From Pseudonocardia broussonetiae (GTDB taxonomy: Bacteria > Actinomycetota > Actinomycetes > Mycobacteriales > Pseudonocardiaceae): a DNA stretch of 64,000 bases. Positions 7,532 to 16,798 of the stretch are shown one piece after another (position 1 is the stretch's first letter; every line of letters starts with the position of its first letter). The notes under the pieces were generated by a model, which made no database searches, was not told the DNA's origin, and saw nothing but the letters and a program-made list of their open reading frames with translations. The DNA is taken from NCBI RefSeq assembly GCF_013155125.1, contig NZ_CP053564.1:4223501-4287500 (forward strand), given 5' to 3'. Made by a program: the position numbers and the translations under genes.

Positions 7532-8758
7532 TCACCTCTCGAGTATCTCAACGAACCACTGGCCGAATGCGGTATCCCTCTTCTCGCGGGACGTCCGATC
7601 GCCCAACTGCATGCCGCGAACACCTTTCGGTCGCAGCGCCAGTACCTCAGTGATCGCGCGGGGACCGACGCCCTTTGCATCGTACGCCGCGGGATCGTCG
7701 ACGAACGCCCTAGCTGCAGCGGCGAGTACCGAACGGACGTCGTGCAGACCGCTGGACAGACCAAGCCTCAGCCGCTCGGCTCCGCGGTCCGTGTTCGGCG
7801 AAGGCGACTTCACCACCTCCGGGAGAGCCCGCTTTCCGAGACCGTCGTACGGGCCGGCCAGCAGTGCGCTGACGACCGCAGCGGCCTCGTCGGCAGTGTC
7901 CCGGCCGTCCCACCGGGCGCGGCGGTCGACTGTCGCCCGGCAGAGCGCGGCGCGGACGACTGCGGGCGGGTAGCGCTCCTGGCCGGCCCCGCCCTCCGGG
8001 GCGGCGGCGAGCCCGTCGAGCATGACCGTCAGGTATGCCGGGCCGCAGGCCAGGCTAGCCACGACGTCGGCGAAGGCCTCACCCAGCCACACCTTCCACT
8101 GCGCCTTGCGCGACTCGGGGACGGCGGAGGCGACGAGGCGGGCGGTCAGTTCCGGCGTCAGGCCGCAGTCGTCCTCGATGTGGTGCCCCACCTCGTGGGC
8201 GACCAGCAACGCACCGGGCAGGTGGCTGCTCAGGTACCACGGTAGGCCGATGACGGGAAAGGGCAGCGAGCGGGCGACATCGGCGCCGGTCCGTGTCCGC
8301 ACGTCTCGGGGCAGCAGGTCGCGATAGCTCTCGCCTCGCGGAGTCGCGAACGGCACCGCGCTGCGGTCGAGGAAGACCAGCGGTGGCTCGCGCAGCCTCA
8401 CCCCGAACAGGCCTGCCGCCTCGATGGCCGGTCGGTAGGTCGTCCAGGCGAGCTCGTCGGCCGCGTCGAGGAATCGCCGGACCGGCGCTACCGAGCGCAG
8501 CGCGAGCTTCGCCCGGTAGAAGTCCCACACGTGGTGCAGGTCGAGGATCGCCTCGGCTGGATCGCCGGGCCGTGTCGTGTCGAGGCCGTCCATCCCGGCC
8601 CCGAGCAACCGGACGACGCTGCCGATCTGGGTGTTGTGCTTCTCGAGGTCCTCGCCCGGTGCGGTCGCAGCCTGCCAGTAGGCCCACTCCGCGCGCAGGC
8701 TGTCCCGGGCATGCCCCAGCTCCGCACGCCGGCGCTGCGCGTACCCGGCGTGGGTCAT
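7532..8758 (-). CDS. Zinc metallopeptidase-like protein (HExxH), last gene of the CHAT/STAND operon
   Basis: This 408-residue protein has a gluzincin-type active site: HEVGH at residues 188-192 (within LLVAHEVGHHIEDDCG), with GEAFADVVA at 226-234 supplying a likely third zinc ligand, Glu227. The N-terminal 180 residues look helical. No signal peptide or membrane segment is seen, so it should act in the cytoplasm or as cargo. The ATG at 8758 overlaps the STAND gene stop by 4 bases. I do not recognise the family beyond the zincin motif. As the last gene of a protease/NTPase operon it is a candidate effector or processing enzyme. Confidence 0.72.
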   Translation of the reverse strand: MTHAGYAQRRRAELGHARDSLRAEWAYWQAATAPGEDLEKHNTQIGSVVRLLGAGMDGLDTTRPGDPAEAILDLHHVWDFYRAKLALRSVAPVRRFLDAADELAWTTYRPAIEAAGLFGVRLREPPLVFLDRSAVPFATPRGESYRDLLPRDVRTRTGADVARSLPFPVIGLPWYLSSHLPGALLVAHEVGHHIEDDCGLTPELTARLVASAVPESRKAQWKVWLGEAFADVVASLACGPAYLTVMLDGLAAAPEGGAGQERYPPAVVRAALCRATVDRRARWDGRDTADEAAAVVSALLAGPYDGLGKRALPEVVKSPSPNTDRGAERLRLGLSSGLHDVRSVLAAAARAFVDDPAAYDAKGVGPRAITEVLALRPKGVRGMQLGDRTSREKRDTAFGQWFVEILER

Positions 8759-11700
8759 CGGCCGGGCAGGGTGAAGGCGGATGGTGCCGCGAAGACGGCG
8801 ACGGCGCGGCCGGCGAGCTGGTCGGCGTCCGTAGCCCAGTCGCCACGGGCCAGCCGCCTGCGATCGTCGAACGTCTCGGGCGGTCGCATCGCGGTGGCGA
8901 TCCGGGCGAGCGGCCAGCCGTTGGCCGTCCCGGCGGCGATCGCGTCGATGTATGGTGCGCCGCTCATCTGAAGCCCGGTGGCGATGATCGCGGGGACGCC
9001 GTAAGCGAACAGGGTGGCGGCGAACTGGTTGCGCAGCACCAATTGCCACGGCACGTCGAACGGCGAACCCGGGCTGGGCGGATCGAGCACCACGAGCGGT
9101 ATCCGCCCGGGCATGCAGCCACGCAGCCAGCGCGCCACGTCCGCCGGCCGGATGTCGACGGGGCGGGCCTTGGAGCGCAGCCGCTCGGAGACGGCGGCCG
9201 AGGACATGTCGAAGTAGGGCCCGGCGCTGCGCATGTCGAGACGAGCGGTGATGTGCAACACGCTGGCCGTTTCGAGGATCGCCAGCCAGTCGGTGTCGGC
9301 ATCATCGACGCGGTCGATGACCCGGGCCCGGAAGCCGTGCCGGGCATAGAGGTGGGTGACATCGAATCCGGAGTCGGCGTGGGAGGCGACCATCGACTCG
9401 ACGAGAGCATTCGGCCGGACGACGACGACCATCGCAGGTCGTGACCGGGGCTCTCCGAGGACGTTCGCAAGAGTCTCGCGCACGCGCGGTGACAGTGGCG
9501 TGACGTCGGCATCGGGGGCGAGTTCCCTGAGGCCGCGGGCCGTCGCGGCCCCCAGAACGCCGTCGATCGGCAGAGCGACGCCGATCTCGTTCAACCCGCG
9601 CTGGATCCAGGCGACGTCGAGACGTTCGGCCGAGGCAGGGAGGCTCCGGAAGCTTGCCCGCCGCCACTGGTCGGAAAGCGGCGGTGCGACGATCTGCGGT
9701 GCCACAGCAAGCTCCCACGGCAAGCCCTGCAGGGCGACGTCGTCGGTCTCCAGCCGCAGCGCGTCGAGCCCGTTCCCCCTGGCGAGGTCCCGGTTCGCGC
9801 CGTCGAAGAGGACGTCCCCCAGGTCAGCCGCCAGCTGCGGCCACTCGTTGACCAGCATGTACTGCAGCATGACGAGATCCGACGGCGCCGCATCCGGTCG
9901 GCGGAGCACGACGCTGCGTTCACCCGCCCTGTCCGCGAGGACCCGGCCGGCCGCGGACCGGGGTCGTTCCGGACGCCGGATCCCGAGCCGCGCGTCCATG
10001 TCGTCGGCCAGGGCCAGGGTGGACGGATGCCCGGTCAACTCCGCCTCGGCCCGTAGAACATCGGCCGCGCACCGCGTGGGGCGGCCGACGGCGCGGCACG
10101 CGTCGCGGGCCGTCGCCAGCAGCTCCCGGGGACTTCCGACGGCGAAGAAGGTTGCCCTGGCGAGGGCCAGCAGGGTCTCGGCGCGCAGCAGTGGCGGTGC
10201 GAGGTCCGGGTCCAGGAGTGGGTCCAGTAGCTCGGCCGCGATCGTGCCGGGGAGGCGCACCCGTGCCCGCAACCACCGTCGCCGGGCGAGGAGCGCTTCC
10301 GGCCCCGCCGGGAGATCGGCCAGCGCATCGTCGAGCGCGCGGATCGCTCGCCGGTGGTTGCCCCCCAGACGATCCAGCTCGCTGAGCAGCTGGCGCTGGA
10401 CGGCGGCATCAGAATCGCCGACGCCGAGGTCCGGGGCGTAGATCGGGTCGTACAGCGTGCGCAGAGCGGTGACGTCGCCCGCCGGGATCACGTCGTCCCC
10501 GCGGCGAAGCTCGTCCAGCACGACGAGACGGGCTGATGGCGGCTGGAGGCGCGCCACCGCGTCGAGCAGGCCGGGAAGTAGACGCCGGTGCCGTGACCAG
10601 GATCGGGCCAGGCGTGCAGCCACGGCCTGAGCCCTGGCTCGCGGTGCCAGCAGCGGGCCCACCTCGGTCCCTGCCGAATCCTCTTCGGTCGACCCGCCCT
10701 GGGCCGCGAGTAGCTCGACGGTGAGATCGCTCCACAATGGTTCCAGCTCGCTGAGCCGGCTCGCGGGTGGCCGGGCGACGCGTGCGGCGGCCGTCACGTC
10801 ACCGACGGTGCGCACGAGAAACCGGTAGTACAGGAAGGCACATTCGGGGTGGCCCGCCGCGAAACCCAGCTCGCTCCAGAGCGACGACGCCGTCACGAAG
10901 CTCGCCTCGGCCTCCTCGACGTCCAGCAGTTCGGCGAGCACGACCCCGCGCAGCTGATGGGTCTCGGCCAGCTGCGTGGACCGGGCCGACGGGTCCGTGA
11001 GGTCGGCCGCGGCCGCGGCCGCGGCGGCGAGCTCGGCCAGGGCAGACCCCGAACGGCCCTGCTGCAGGTGTGCCCGCGCCCGCATCCGCGCAGCCGCCGC
11101 CAGGTCGGCCGGCCCAGCCCGATCCAGGTCGGCCAGCACGCCGATCGCGGCCGCGGGTCGGTAGCAGGCCAGCAGCAGCCGGGCGTGCATGAGTCGTGCC
11201 GCGGCCGATGTGGCCGGAGCGAGCCCGCACCACTGGGTCGCGAGGTCCAGGCGGCCGTTCGACTCCGACAGCCGCGCGAGGGAGAGCAGGATGGCGCTGC
11301 GCTGGTCAGCGCGCCCCTGTGCTCCGGCCTGGTCGAGTGCATCGCGATACGTGGCATCGGCGGCAGGTGAGCCGGCGGCGGCCTGGGCGTCACCCAGGGC
11401 TCGGAGCAGGTCGGGGCGCTCGGAGGCGGGAGCATGCGGCAGCGCGCCCTGCACGAGCTCGGCCGCCGCCGCGAGCTTCCCCTTCCTGATCAGCAGCGCC
11501 GCACCGACGACCACCGCCACCGCTGCGGCCACCGCCAACTCGGACGACACCGGGTCAGCAGTTCCTCGCAGCGCCGCCTCGCGGTGGGCGAGCGACTGGT
11601 CCGCCTCCGCCCAGAGCGGGTCGGAGGCTTCGGCCGACAGCTCGCGGGCGAGCTCGACCGCCGCGTAGCCCAGCCACCCGTGCGCCTCGGCGATCACCTC

Positions 11701-13773
11701 GGCCGGCACCACGGGCTGGTCGTCGATGTCGCGGTAGTCGTCGCTCAGCACGTCGCGCGCGACGGCCTGCATGCCGTCGAGGTCGCCGTCGTCGCGAAGC
11801 CGGCGGACAGCGGCGCGCCAGTGATCGGCAGCGTCGGGATCGGCCATCTGGAACCGGTGGTAGACCGCTTCGCGCAGATAGCCAGCCCGACCCGACGGCC
11901 CCATCCGGGCGAGCTCGTCGAAGCGCCGGCGAAACGCCTCGTGAAGCGCTAGGAACACGGGCCAGCCGGAGATCAGGCGGCGCATCGGGGCCCGCACGAT
12001 CTGGTGGAAGACCACCGTCCGGACGTCGCCCGGCGGCTGCGACACCCACGATGCTCGCGCGGAGTAGGCCAGCAGGCGGTCCCACGTCGCGGCCAGCGTC
12101 GGCCCGTCCGGCGCCTCGGTGAACGGGAAGACGTCGGCGTTGCCGGCTCGATGGTGCGCATCGGCGCGTGGATCGTCCTGGTCGCTCGGCCCGACGACAC
12201 CACGCTCCAGGAACGGCCCGAGCAGTGTGGTCACGTCGTCGAAGGTCAGCCGCCGGGGCACGACCCCGTAGCGCACCAGCCATTGCACCTGCGGGTCGCG
12301 GATGCGCCGGATGACGCGGTCGATGAGCAGCAGCAGGGCCGGCTCCCGGTACTGCTCGAGCACCGCCGACGTGATCTCGGGGTCGTCCTCGACGAGGTCG
12401 GCGAACAGCGCCACCAGCAAGGGATATCCGTCGGTCTTCCGGGCGACGACGGCGCGCAGCGCGGGGTCGGGGATGCCGCGGATGTCACGCAGGTAGATCG
12501 TGGCCTGATCGGGGGCGAATCCCGCCAGCTCGACCGGCTCCGCGGACCCGAACTCGGCCATCCTGCCCGGTACGCGCACGTGCAGGTCGTAGCGGCCGGC
12601 GAGCACAAGTCGAAGCGCGGGGCATTCCCGGACGAGATGCGCGAGCAGCCCCAGCAGTAGCCCCAGCGGGGCGGTGCCGGTGAGCAGGACCTCCTCCAGG
12701 GTGTCGACGACGAGCAGGACTGGACGGTCGCCTGCGGCGGCGTTGAAGCGCCGGACGAACACGTCGATGATCGCCCGCTCGACCTCGTCGACGTCGGTGA
12801 GTGCGACGCCCCGCGCGGCGCCGCGCGAGAGCGCGGAGGTCTGGCGGCCGGCCAGGCTCCGATAGGAGGCGAAGCGGTCGAGTTTCTCGAACACCCGGCG
12901 CGGCCACCGGCGATCGAGTTGTTCGGCCACCTCCAGCAGCATCAGCCACGGGTACCGCGCAACGTTGACCGGGTCGACCACGTCGAAGTCGATGCGGGCA
13001 CACGGGATGCCGAGCGGTACGCAGTGCCGCGCCACCAGCCACTGAAGCTGCATGGTCTTCCCATGGCCGCTCGGGGCGAACAGCTGCCAGACTCGGGGGC
13101 CCGACGCCGACAGCAGGCGATCGGTCCGCTCGCGCAGCCCCGGTGGCTGGAGGAACTGTGCCGACCGGCCGTAGTCGGTCGACCAGTAGAGCCGGGCGCG
13201 CAGGTGACCGGTCCGGTCGAGCCTCAGCTCCGACACCTCCGGTCCGGCGAACGTGACCCGGTGGGGGTCGGCGAGCAGGTCGAGCAGGTCCTGGTAGCGG
13301 GCGAAGTCTCGCGCCTCGTCCGCCTCGCGGAACAGGCCATCGAACAGCGGGATCGCCTCGGCCGGGTCGGCGAGGAGCAGGTGCCGGGCCCGCGCCGTCG
13401 GGTTGCCACGTTCGGCGTGCCAGGAAGCGAGTTCCGCCTCCAGTTCGACCAGGTCGGGTGGTGCTCCATCGCCGGACCACCCGGTCTGCCATTCGAGCAT
13501 CCAGCCTGCCGCGTCTGCACGGGGCACGCGCCATCCGCCATCGGCTCCGTCGATCGGCTCGACGAGGCCGCGTTCGGCCAGCTCGGCGAGCTCCGGTGCG
13601 TGCGTGCCGGCATGGCTCCCGAGTACCGCGGCGAACAGGTCGTAGCTGAAGGCGTCCGCGGCCGCGCAGGCCCGCAGCGCCCGCCTCCAGGACTCGGGCA
13701 GCAGGCCCCGGCGGATCTGGTCAAGGCTCTGGCCGGATGCCACCAGCCGGGCGAGCTCCTCGACGTTCGTCAT
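8755..13773 (-). CDS. STAND NTPase with helical repeats, PG-binding-like motif and degenerate CHAT-like C-terminus (1672 aa)
   Basis: The protein starts at the ATG at 13773, overlapping the CHAT gene stop by 4 bases. After a helical N-terminus comes a P-loop NTPase: Walker A APSGHGKT at 233-240 and Walker B-like VLLVVDTLEE roughly 95 residues later, as in STAND ATPases. Residues of about 620-1300 are Ala/Leu/Arg-rich helical repeats of TPR type. Near 1388-1420 a segment (IQRGLNEIGVALPIDGVLG) resembles PG_binding_1. The last ~300 residues follow CHAT order (LQGLPWELA, then VLHITARLD, then LVVLDPPS), but the catalytic His and Cys positions are not H and C. A sensor or signalling NTPase is inferred; the trigger is unknown. 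Confidence 0.78.
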   Translation of the reverse strand: MTNVEELARLVASGQSLDQIRRGLLPESWRRALRACAAADAFSYDLFAAVLGSHAGTHAPELAELAERGLVEPIDGADGGWRVPRADAAGWMLEWQTGWSGDGAPPDLVELEAELASWHAERGNPTARARHLLLADPAEAIPLFDGLFREADEARDFARYQDLLDLLADPHRVTFAGPEVSELRLDRTGHLRARLYWSTDYGRSAQFLQPPGLRERTDRLLSASGPRVWQLFAPSGHGKTMQLQWLVARHCVPLGIPCARIDFDVVDPVNVARYPWLMLLEVAEQLDRRWPRRVFEKLDRFASYRSLAGRQTSALSRGAARGVALTDVDEVERAIIDVFVRRFNAAAGDRPVLLVVDTLEEVLLTGTAPLGLLLGLLAHLVRECPALRLVLAGRYDLHVRVPGRMAEFGSAEPVELAGFAPDQATIYLRDIRGIPDPALRAVVARKTDGYPLLVALFADLVEDDPEITSAVLEQYREPALLLLIDRVIRRIRDPQVQWLVRYGVVPRRLTFDDVTTLLGPFLERGVVGPSDQDDPRADAHHRAGNADVFPFTEAPDGPTLAATWDRLLAYSARASWVSQPPGDVRTVVFHQIVRAPMRRLISGWPVFLALHEAFRRRFDELARMGPSGRAGYLREAVYHRFQMADPDAADHWRAAVRRLRDDGDLDGMQAVARDVLSDDYRDIDDQPVVPAEVIAEAHGWLGYAAVELARELSAEASDPLWAEADQSLAHREAALRGTADPVSSELAVAAAVAVVVGAALLIRKGKLAAAAELVQGALPHAPASERPDLLRALGDAQAAAGSPAADATYRDALDQAGAQGRADQRSAILLSLARLSESNGRLDLATQWCGLAPATSAAARLMHARLLLACYRPAAAIGVLADLDRAGPADLAAAARMRARAHLQQGRSGSALAELAAAAAAAADLTDPSARSTQLAETHQLRGVVLAELLDVEEAEASFVTASSLWSELGFAAGHPECAFLYYRFLVRTVGDVTAAARVARPPASRLSELEPLWSDLTVELLAAQGGSTEEDSAGTEVGPLLAPRARAQAVAARLARSWSRHRRLLPGLLDAVARLQPPSARLVVLDELRRGDDVIPAGDVTALRTLYDPIYAPDLGVGDSDAAVQRQLLSELDRLGGNHRRAIRALDDALADLPAGPEALLARRRWLRARVRLPGTIAAELLDPLLDPDLAPPLLRAETLLALARATFFAVGSPRELLATARDACRAVGRPTRCAADVLRAEAELTGHPSTLALADDMDARLGIRRPERPRSAAGRVLADRAGERSVVLRRPDAAPSDLVMLQYMLVNEWPQLAADLGDVLFDGANRDLARGNGLDALRLETDDVALQGLPWELAVAPQIVAPPLSDQWRRASFRSLPASAERLDVAWIQRGLNEIGVALPIDGVLGAATARGLRELAPDADVTPLSPRVRETLANVLGEPRSRPAMVVVVRPNALVESMVASHADSGFDVTHLYARHGFRARVIDRVDDADTDWLAILETASVLHITARLDMRSAGPYFDMSSAAVSERLRSKARPVDIRPADVARWLRGCMPGRIPLVVLDPPSPGSPFDVPWQLVLRNQFAATLFAYGVPAIIATGLQMSGAPYIDAIAAGTANGWPLARIATAMRPPETFDDRRRLARGDWATDADQLAGRAVAVFAAPSAFTLPGR

Positions 13774-15857
13774 GGTCCAACCGACTTCATCGCAAAGAGC
13801 TTGGCGGTTTCGTCGAGCCAGGTCACGGGCACACCGCCGGGGAATCTCTCCGCCCCCAGCTTGAAGATCATTTGGTTGCTCTCGAAGTCGAGTCCGCGCC
13901 GGCCACAGAAGTCCCGAGCGAGTCGTGCGAACTCGCCCGGTGCGAAGCCCCCGAGCGAGACCGACCCCCACAATCGCTCGTCCGATGGCGGCAACCGTCG
14001 GCCTGCCCAGGTGCTGGGGCCGACGAGAACGAGCCGGATGGGTGCGTGCCGGCCGTCCGCAACCGGCTTGACCAGCAGCGGGTAGACGAACTCGTCGAAC
14101 TCGTCGTCCAGGATCTTGTCGGCATGGTCGAGCGCGATCACATGAGGCCGCCCGTCGGATGCGACGGACAGGTCGGTCAGGAACTCGGAGAAGATCTGCC
14201 TCCTTCGGTCGTCCGCGCGGCCGACATCGTCGTCGAACGGCAGCCACCTGTCCTGCACGGGTAACTCGGCCGGTGCAGGTTCGGAGCGTCGGCTTCCGAC
14301 CGTGAGGTCGTTGAGGGCGGCGTTGAACCTGGAGTAGGCGTTCGCCGGTAATGGCTCGGGTTGTCGTGGGTCCAGGCTCGCGTCCCGGATCACCCTGATG
14401 ACGTCCAGCCAGCCTTTCCGTTCCACTGTCCGTGGCCGGTCCCGCCCGGGTTCGTCGTACCTCAGCGGTGTCCCGAGATCGACGTAGGTCGCCCGGTACC
14501 CGCGCACGAAGTAGGTGAACAGACACCAGCGGGTCAACCAGGTCGAGCCGGTCGACGCCGATCCGGCAACCGTATGGCCCTCGATGACCAACAGCGACCG
14601 GGCGGGATCGTGCTGGGGCGGGGGGTCCAGCGCCCACCAGGCCTTCCGGCGCTCGCACGCCCGTCCGAGGAAGTACCGCAACCGGCGGTACTCGGTGCTG
14701 TCGGACAGCCGGGAGATGGACGAGGGGTCCGGCACGAACCGGATGCGCAACACGTCCGTGGGGTCGGTGCGCGTTGCGAGCACCGGCAGGGCCCACTCTC
14801 CGTTGTCGCCGCCCGCGGCCCTCCTCAGCCGTCGGCGCGCCTCGGCAACGATGTGATCCAGCGGTGCCATGTCGGCGAGACCCTCGTACAGGGCGGCCGA
14901 GAACAGGGTGGCGGCCTTCGACTCCACGTCGGCCTGCATCGACACCACGGCGCGCGCGTCCGTGTCGAGGAACGCCTCGGCGATGCCGCCGATCTGGTCG
15001 AGCGCTGCGGTCGCCGTGCGGCACGCGTTGATGACGACCAGCCGGGGGACCCAGTTCGTGAACAGGAACTCGATGTCGCTGCCGGCGAGCTCCCACGGCG
15101 TCGCCCGATGCGGATCCTCTGCGACACCATCGGGAACCCAGTTGAAGGCCAGCTCGGCGGCGCTGCCCGGCGCCCGGGGCATTCCGTGCCCGATGAAGTG
15201 CAGGACGTGCGGACGCAATCGGTGCACGGCCTCGGCGAGCATCGGGGCGCCCGCTGGGCCGTCGAGGGTCTCGACGTGCATCCGGCCGAGTTGACCGGCC
15301 AGCGCTCCTGCCACGCGGGTGAGCTCGTCGTCGCCCATGAGACCGAGGTCCAGCGGGTTGCACATCACGATCAGCACCCGCAGCGGCCCGTCGTCATCAC
15401 CGCAGGGCAGCACGGGGTCGGCGCCCCGCCACAGCACCACGTTCTGACGCAGCGCGAGCCACGTGCTGCCGCTGCGGAGAAGCTCCCACGGGAGCGCCCT
15501 CAGGCGCTGCGGGCCGACGTCAAGGCGCAGCCGAAGCCGCCTTCCGGCGATGTGGGACGCCGCCACCTCCTGCCACAGGTCCGCGACGGCGCCGCGGACG
15601 ACCCCGTCGAACAGGCGGCTCCCGGCGCTCTCCCGCTCGTCGCCCCGCGACGTCCGGGAGAGCACCGCGACGAATTCGTCGCTCGATGTGCTGCCGTCGG
15701 CGAGGCCGGTCAGATCCGGCCCCAGCGGGGCCGACGCCGAGCGGTCGGCCGACCCGCACGTTCCGCGAACGGTGAGCGAGACGGTGCAGCCCGCCGGATC
15801 TCCGGCCACCGCGAGCACCGCGTCGACCGGGTGACCAACCGCATCACCGCTGGTCAT
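13770..15857 (-). CDS. CHAT-domain caspase-like protease with degenerate P-loop module (695 aa)
   Basis: Residues of about 85-380 form a CHAT domain (clan CD, related to caspases and separase). RALPWELL is near residue 120, His224 lies in LHFIGHG and Cys279 in VVINACRTA, so the dyad looks intact. The C-terminal half begins with a P-loop-like segment at 427-440 (GHTVAGSASTGSTW) without the Walker lysine and has a later Walker B-like strand (HVIALDHADKI), suggesting a NTPase fold that may not hydrolyse nucleotide. It is coupled by 4-base overlaps to the genes on either side. CHAT proteases often cleave a genetically linked partner; substrate and trigger here are unknown. Confidence 0.88.
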   Translation of the reverse strand: MTSGDAVGHPVDAVLAVAGDPAGCTVSLTVRGTCGSADRSASAPLGPDLTGLADGSTSSDEFVAVLSRTSRGDERESAGSRLFDGVVRGAVADLWQEVAASHIAGRRLRLRLDVGPQRLRALPWELLRSGSTWLALRQNVVLWRGADPVLPCGDDDGPLRVLIVMCNPLDLGLMGDDELTRVAGALAGQLGRMHVETLDGPAGAPMLAEAVHRLRPHVLHFIGHGMPRAPGSAAELAFNWVPDGVAEDPHRATPWELAGSDIEFLFTNWVPRLVVINACRTATAALDQIGGIAEAFLDTDARAVVSMQADVESKAATLFSAALYEGLADMAPLDHIVAEARRRLRRAAGGDNGEWALPVLATRTDPTDVLRIRFVPDPSSISRLSDSTEYRRLRYFLGRACERRKAWWALDPPPQHDPARSLLVIEGHTVAGSASTGSTWLTRWCLFTYFVRGYRATYVDLGTPLRYDEPGRDRPRTVERKGWLDVIRVIRDASLDPRQPEPLPANAYSRFNAALNDLTVGSRRSEPAPAELPVQDRWLPFDDDVGRADDRRRQIFSEFLTDLSVASDGRPHVIALDHADKILDDEFDEFVYPLLVKPVADGRHAPIRLVLVGPSTWAGRRLPPSDERLWGSVSLGGFAPGEFARLARDFCGRRGLDFESNQMIFKLGAERFPGGVPVTWLDETAKLFAMKSVGP

Positions 15858-16696
15858 GCGCCCTTCCGCGGGGTGGGCTCGTCATTGAAGGGCAGCTGCG
15901 CGTCGGCCTGCACCTGCTCCAGGACGCTACCCGGGTCGTCGTGCGCCTCTTCCACGACGATTGCCGGGACGGGTACCGGAGACGCACCGCGGCCGGGCTG
16001 CTTCGCGCCGTAGCGGACCTCGATCCGGTTCATCCAGTTTCGGCTGAGGCGGACGACCCGGTGGAAGGGGGTGACCGCGGAGCCGGTCCATTGGAGTCCG
16101 ACGGACTTCGACGTCGCGACCGTCACCCCGCCCGCGAGGTCCGCGAGCGCGAGCGGGCCGGCGCCGACCGAGGCGGCAGCGCGCAGCTCGGCCGAGGCCC
16201 CGCCCTTGCTCGCGGCCAGTACGGTCGCGGAGGCAGCGGACACGACGTCGGTCACGGCGGCCAGCCGGTCGTCCCACGAGCCCGCCCAGTAGCGCCGCAC
16301 GATGTCGGCAGCGACCGACCGCGTGTCGGCCATCCCCGTCTGTGTGACCTCGCTGAACACCACGAACACCGACGAGGCGCGGTCGAAGGAGATCATTGCG
16401 CCGGCGTCTGCCTGGGCGAGTCCGGCGAAACCGGCCGGGCTCTGGCCGGCCACCTTGAAGCGCACCGTGACCGAACCGTCCGAGTCGTAGATGAAGGTGC
16501 CCGGCGGGGTCTGCGGTCCACACTCGAACCCGACTCCCCGCCCGGTGAGGTCACCTGCGGTCCGCACGGTGCCGGCCGCGTCGTCCACGTCGAGCACGTC
16601 GCCCACCCGCACCTCTCGAGACAGCGGCCAGACGAGCCACCAGCCCTTCCACGGGTCCCGCATCGCCGTGACGTAGCTGTCGTACGATCCGACCAT
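15854..16696 (-). CDS. Uncharacterised 280-aa protein, first gene of the CHAT operon
   Basis: The ATG at 16696 (MVGSYDSYVTAMRDPWKGWW) follows a GAGGGG ribosome-binding site; the in-frame ATG 18 bases upstream lacks one. Residues 1 to about 125 look beta-rich (SREVRVGDVLDVDD, then VTVRFKVAGQSPAGF). About 140-215 is an Ala/Gly-rich segment that could be amphipathic helices. More strands follow, and the acidic Pro-rich tail looks disordered. It resembles a scattered, unnamed bacterial family I cannot identify. As the first gene, coupled by 4 bases to a protease with an intact dyad, it is the obvious candidate substrate. A membrane-active role is speculation from the Ala/Gly segment only. Confidence 0.7.
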   Translation of the reverse strand: MVGSYDSYVTAMRDPWKGWWLVWPLSREVRVGDVLDVDDAAGTVRTAGDLTGRGVGFECGPQTPPGTFIYDSDGSVTVRFKVAGQSPAGFAGLAQADAGAMISFDRASSVFVVFSEVTQTGMADTRSVAADIVRRYWAGSWDDRLAAVTDVVSAASATVLAASKGGASAELRAAASVGAGPLALADLAGGVTVATSKSVGLQWTGSAVTPFHRVVRLSRNWMNRIEVRYGAKQPGRGASPVPVPAIVVEEAHDDPGSVLEQVQADAQLPFNDEPTPRKGA

Positions 16697-16798
16697 CCCC
16701 CACCCCTCGTCCACCGCGACGTGGGGCGATCGACGCCCGAGACATCACCGGCGGACGAACGATGATTCCGTCCCCGCTCCCGGCACGCCATCGGCCGA

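Noticed and set aside
15854..16696. Bacterial gasdermin call for the protein upstream of the CHAT gene
   Set aside because: Gene context is suggestive, but there is no N-terminal Cys lipidation site and I recognise no gasdermin sequence signature. Only an analogy is kept in the findings.
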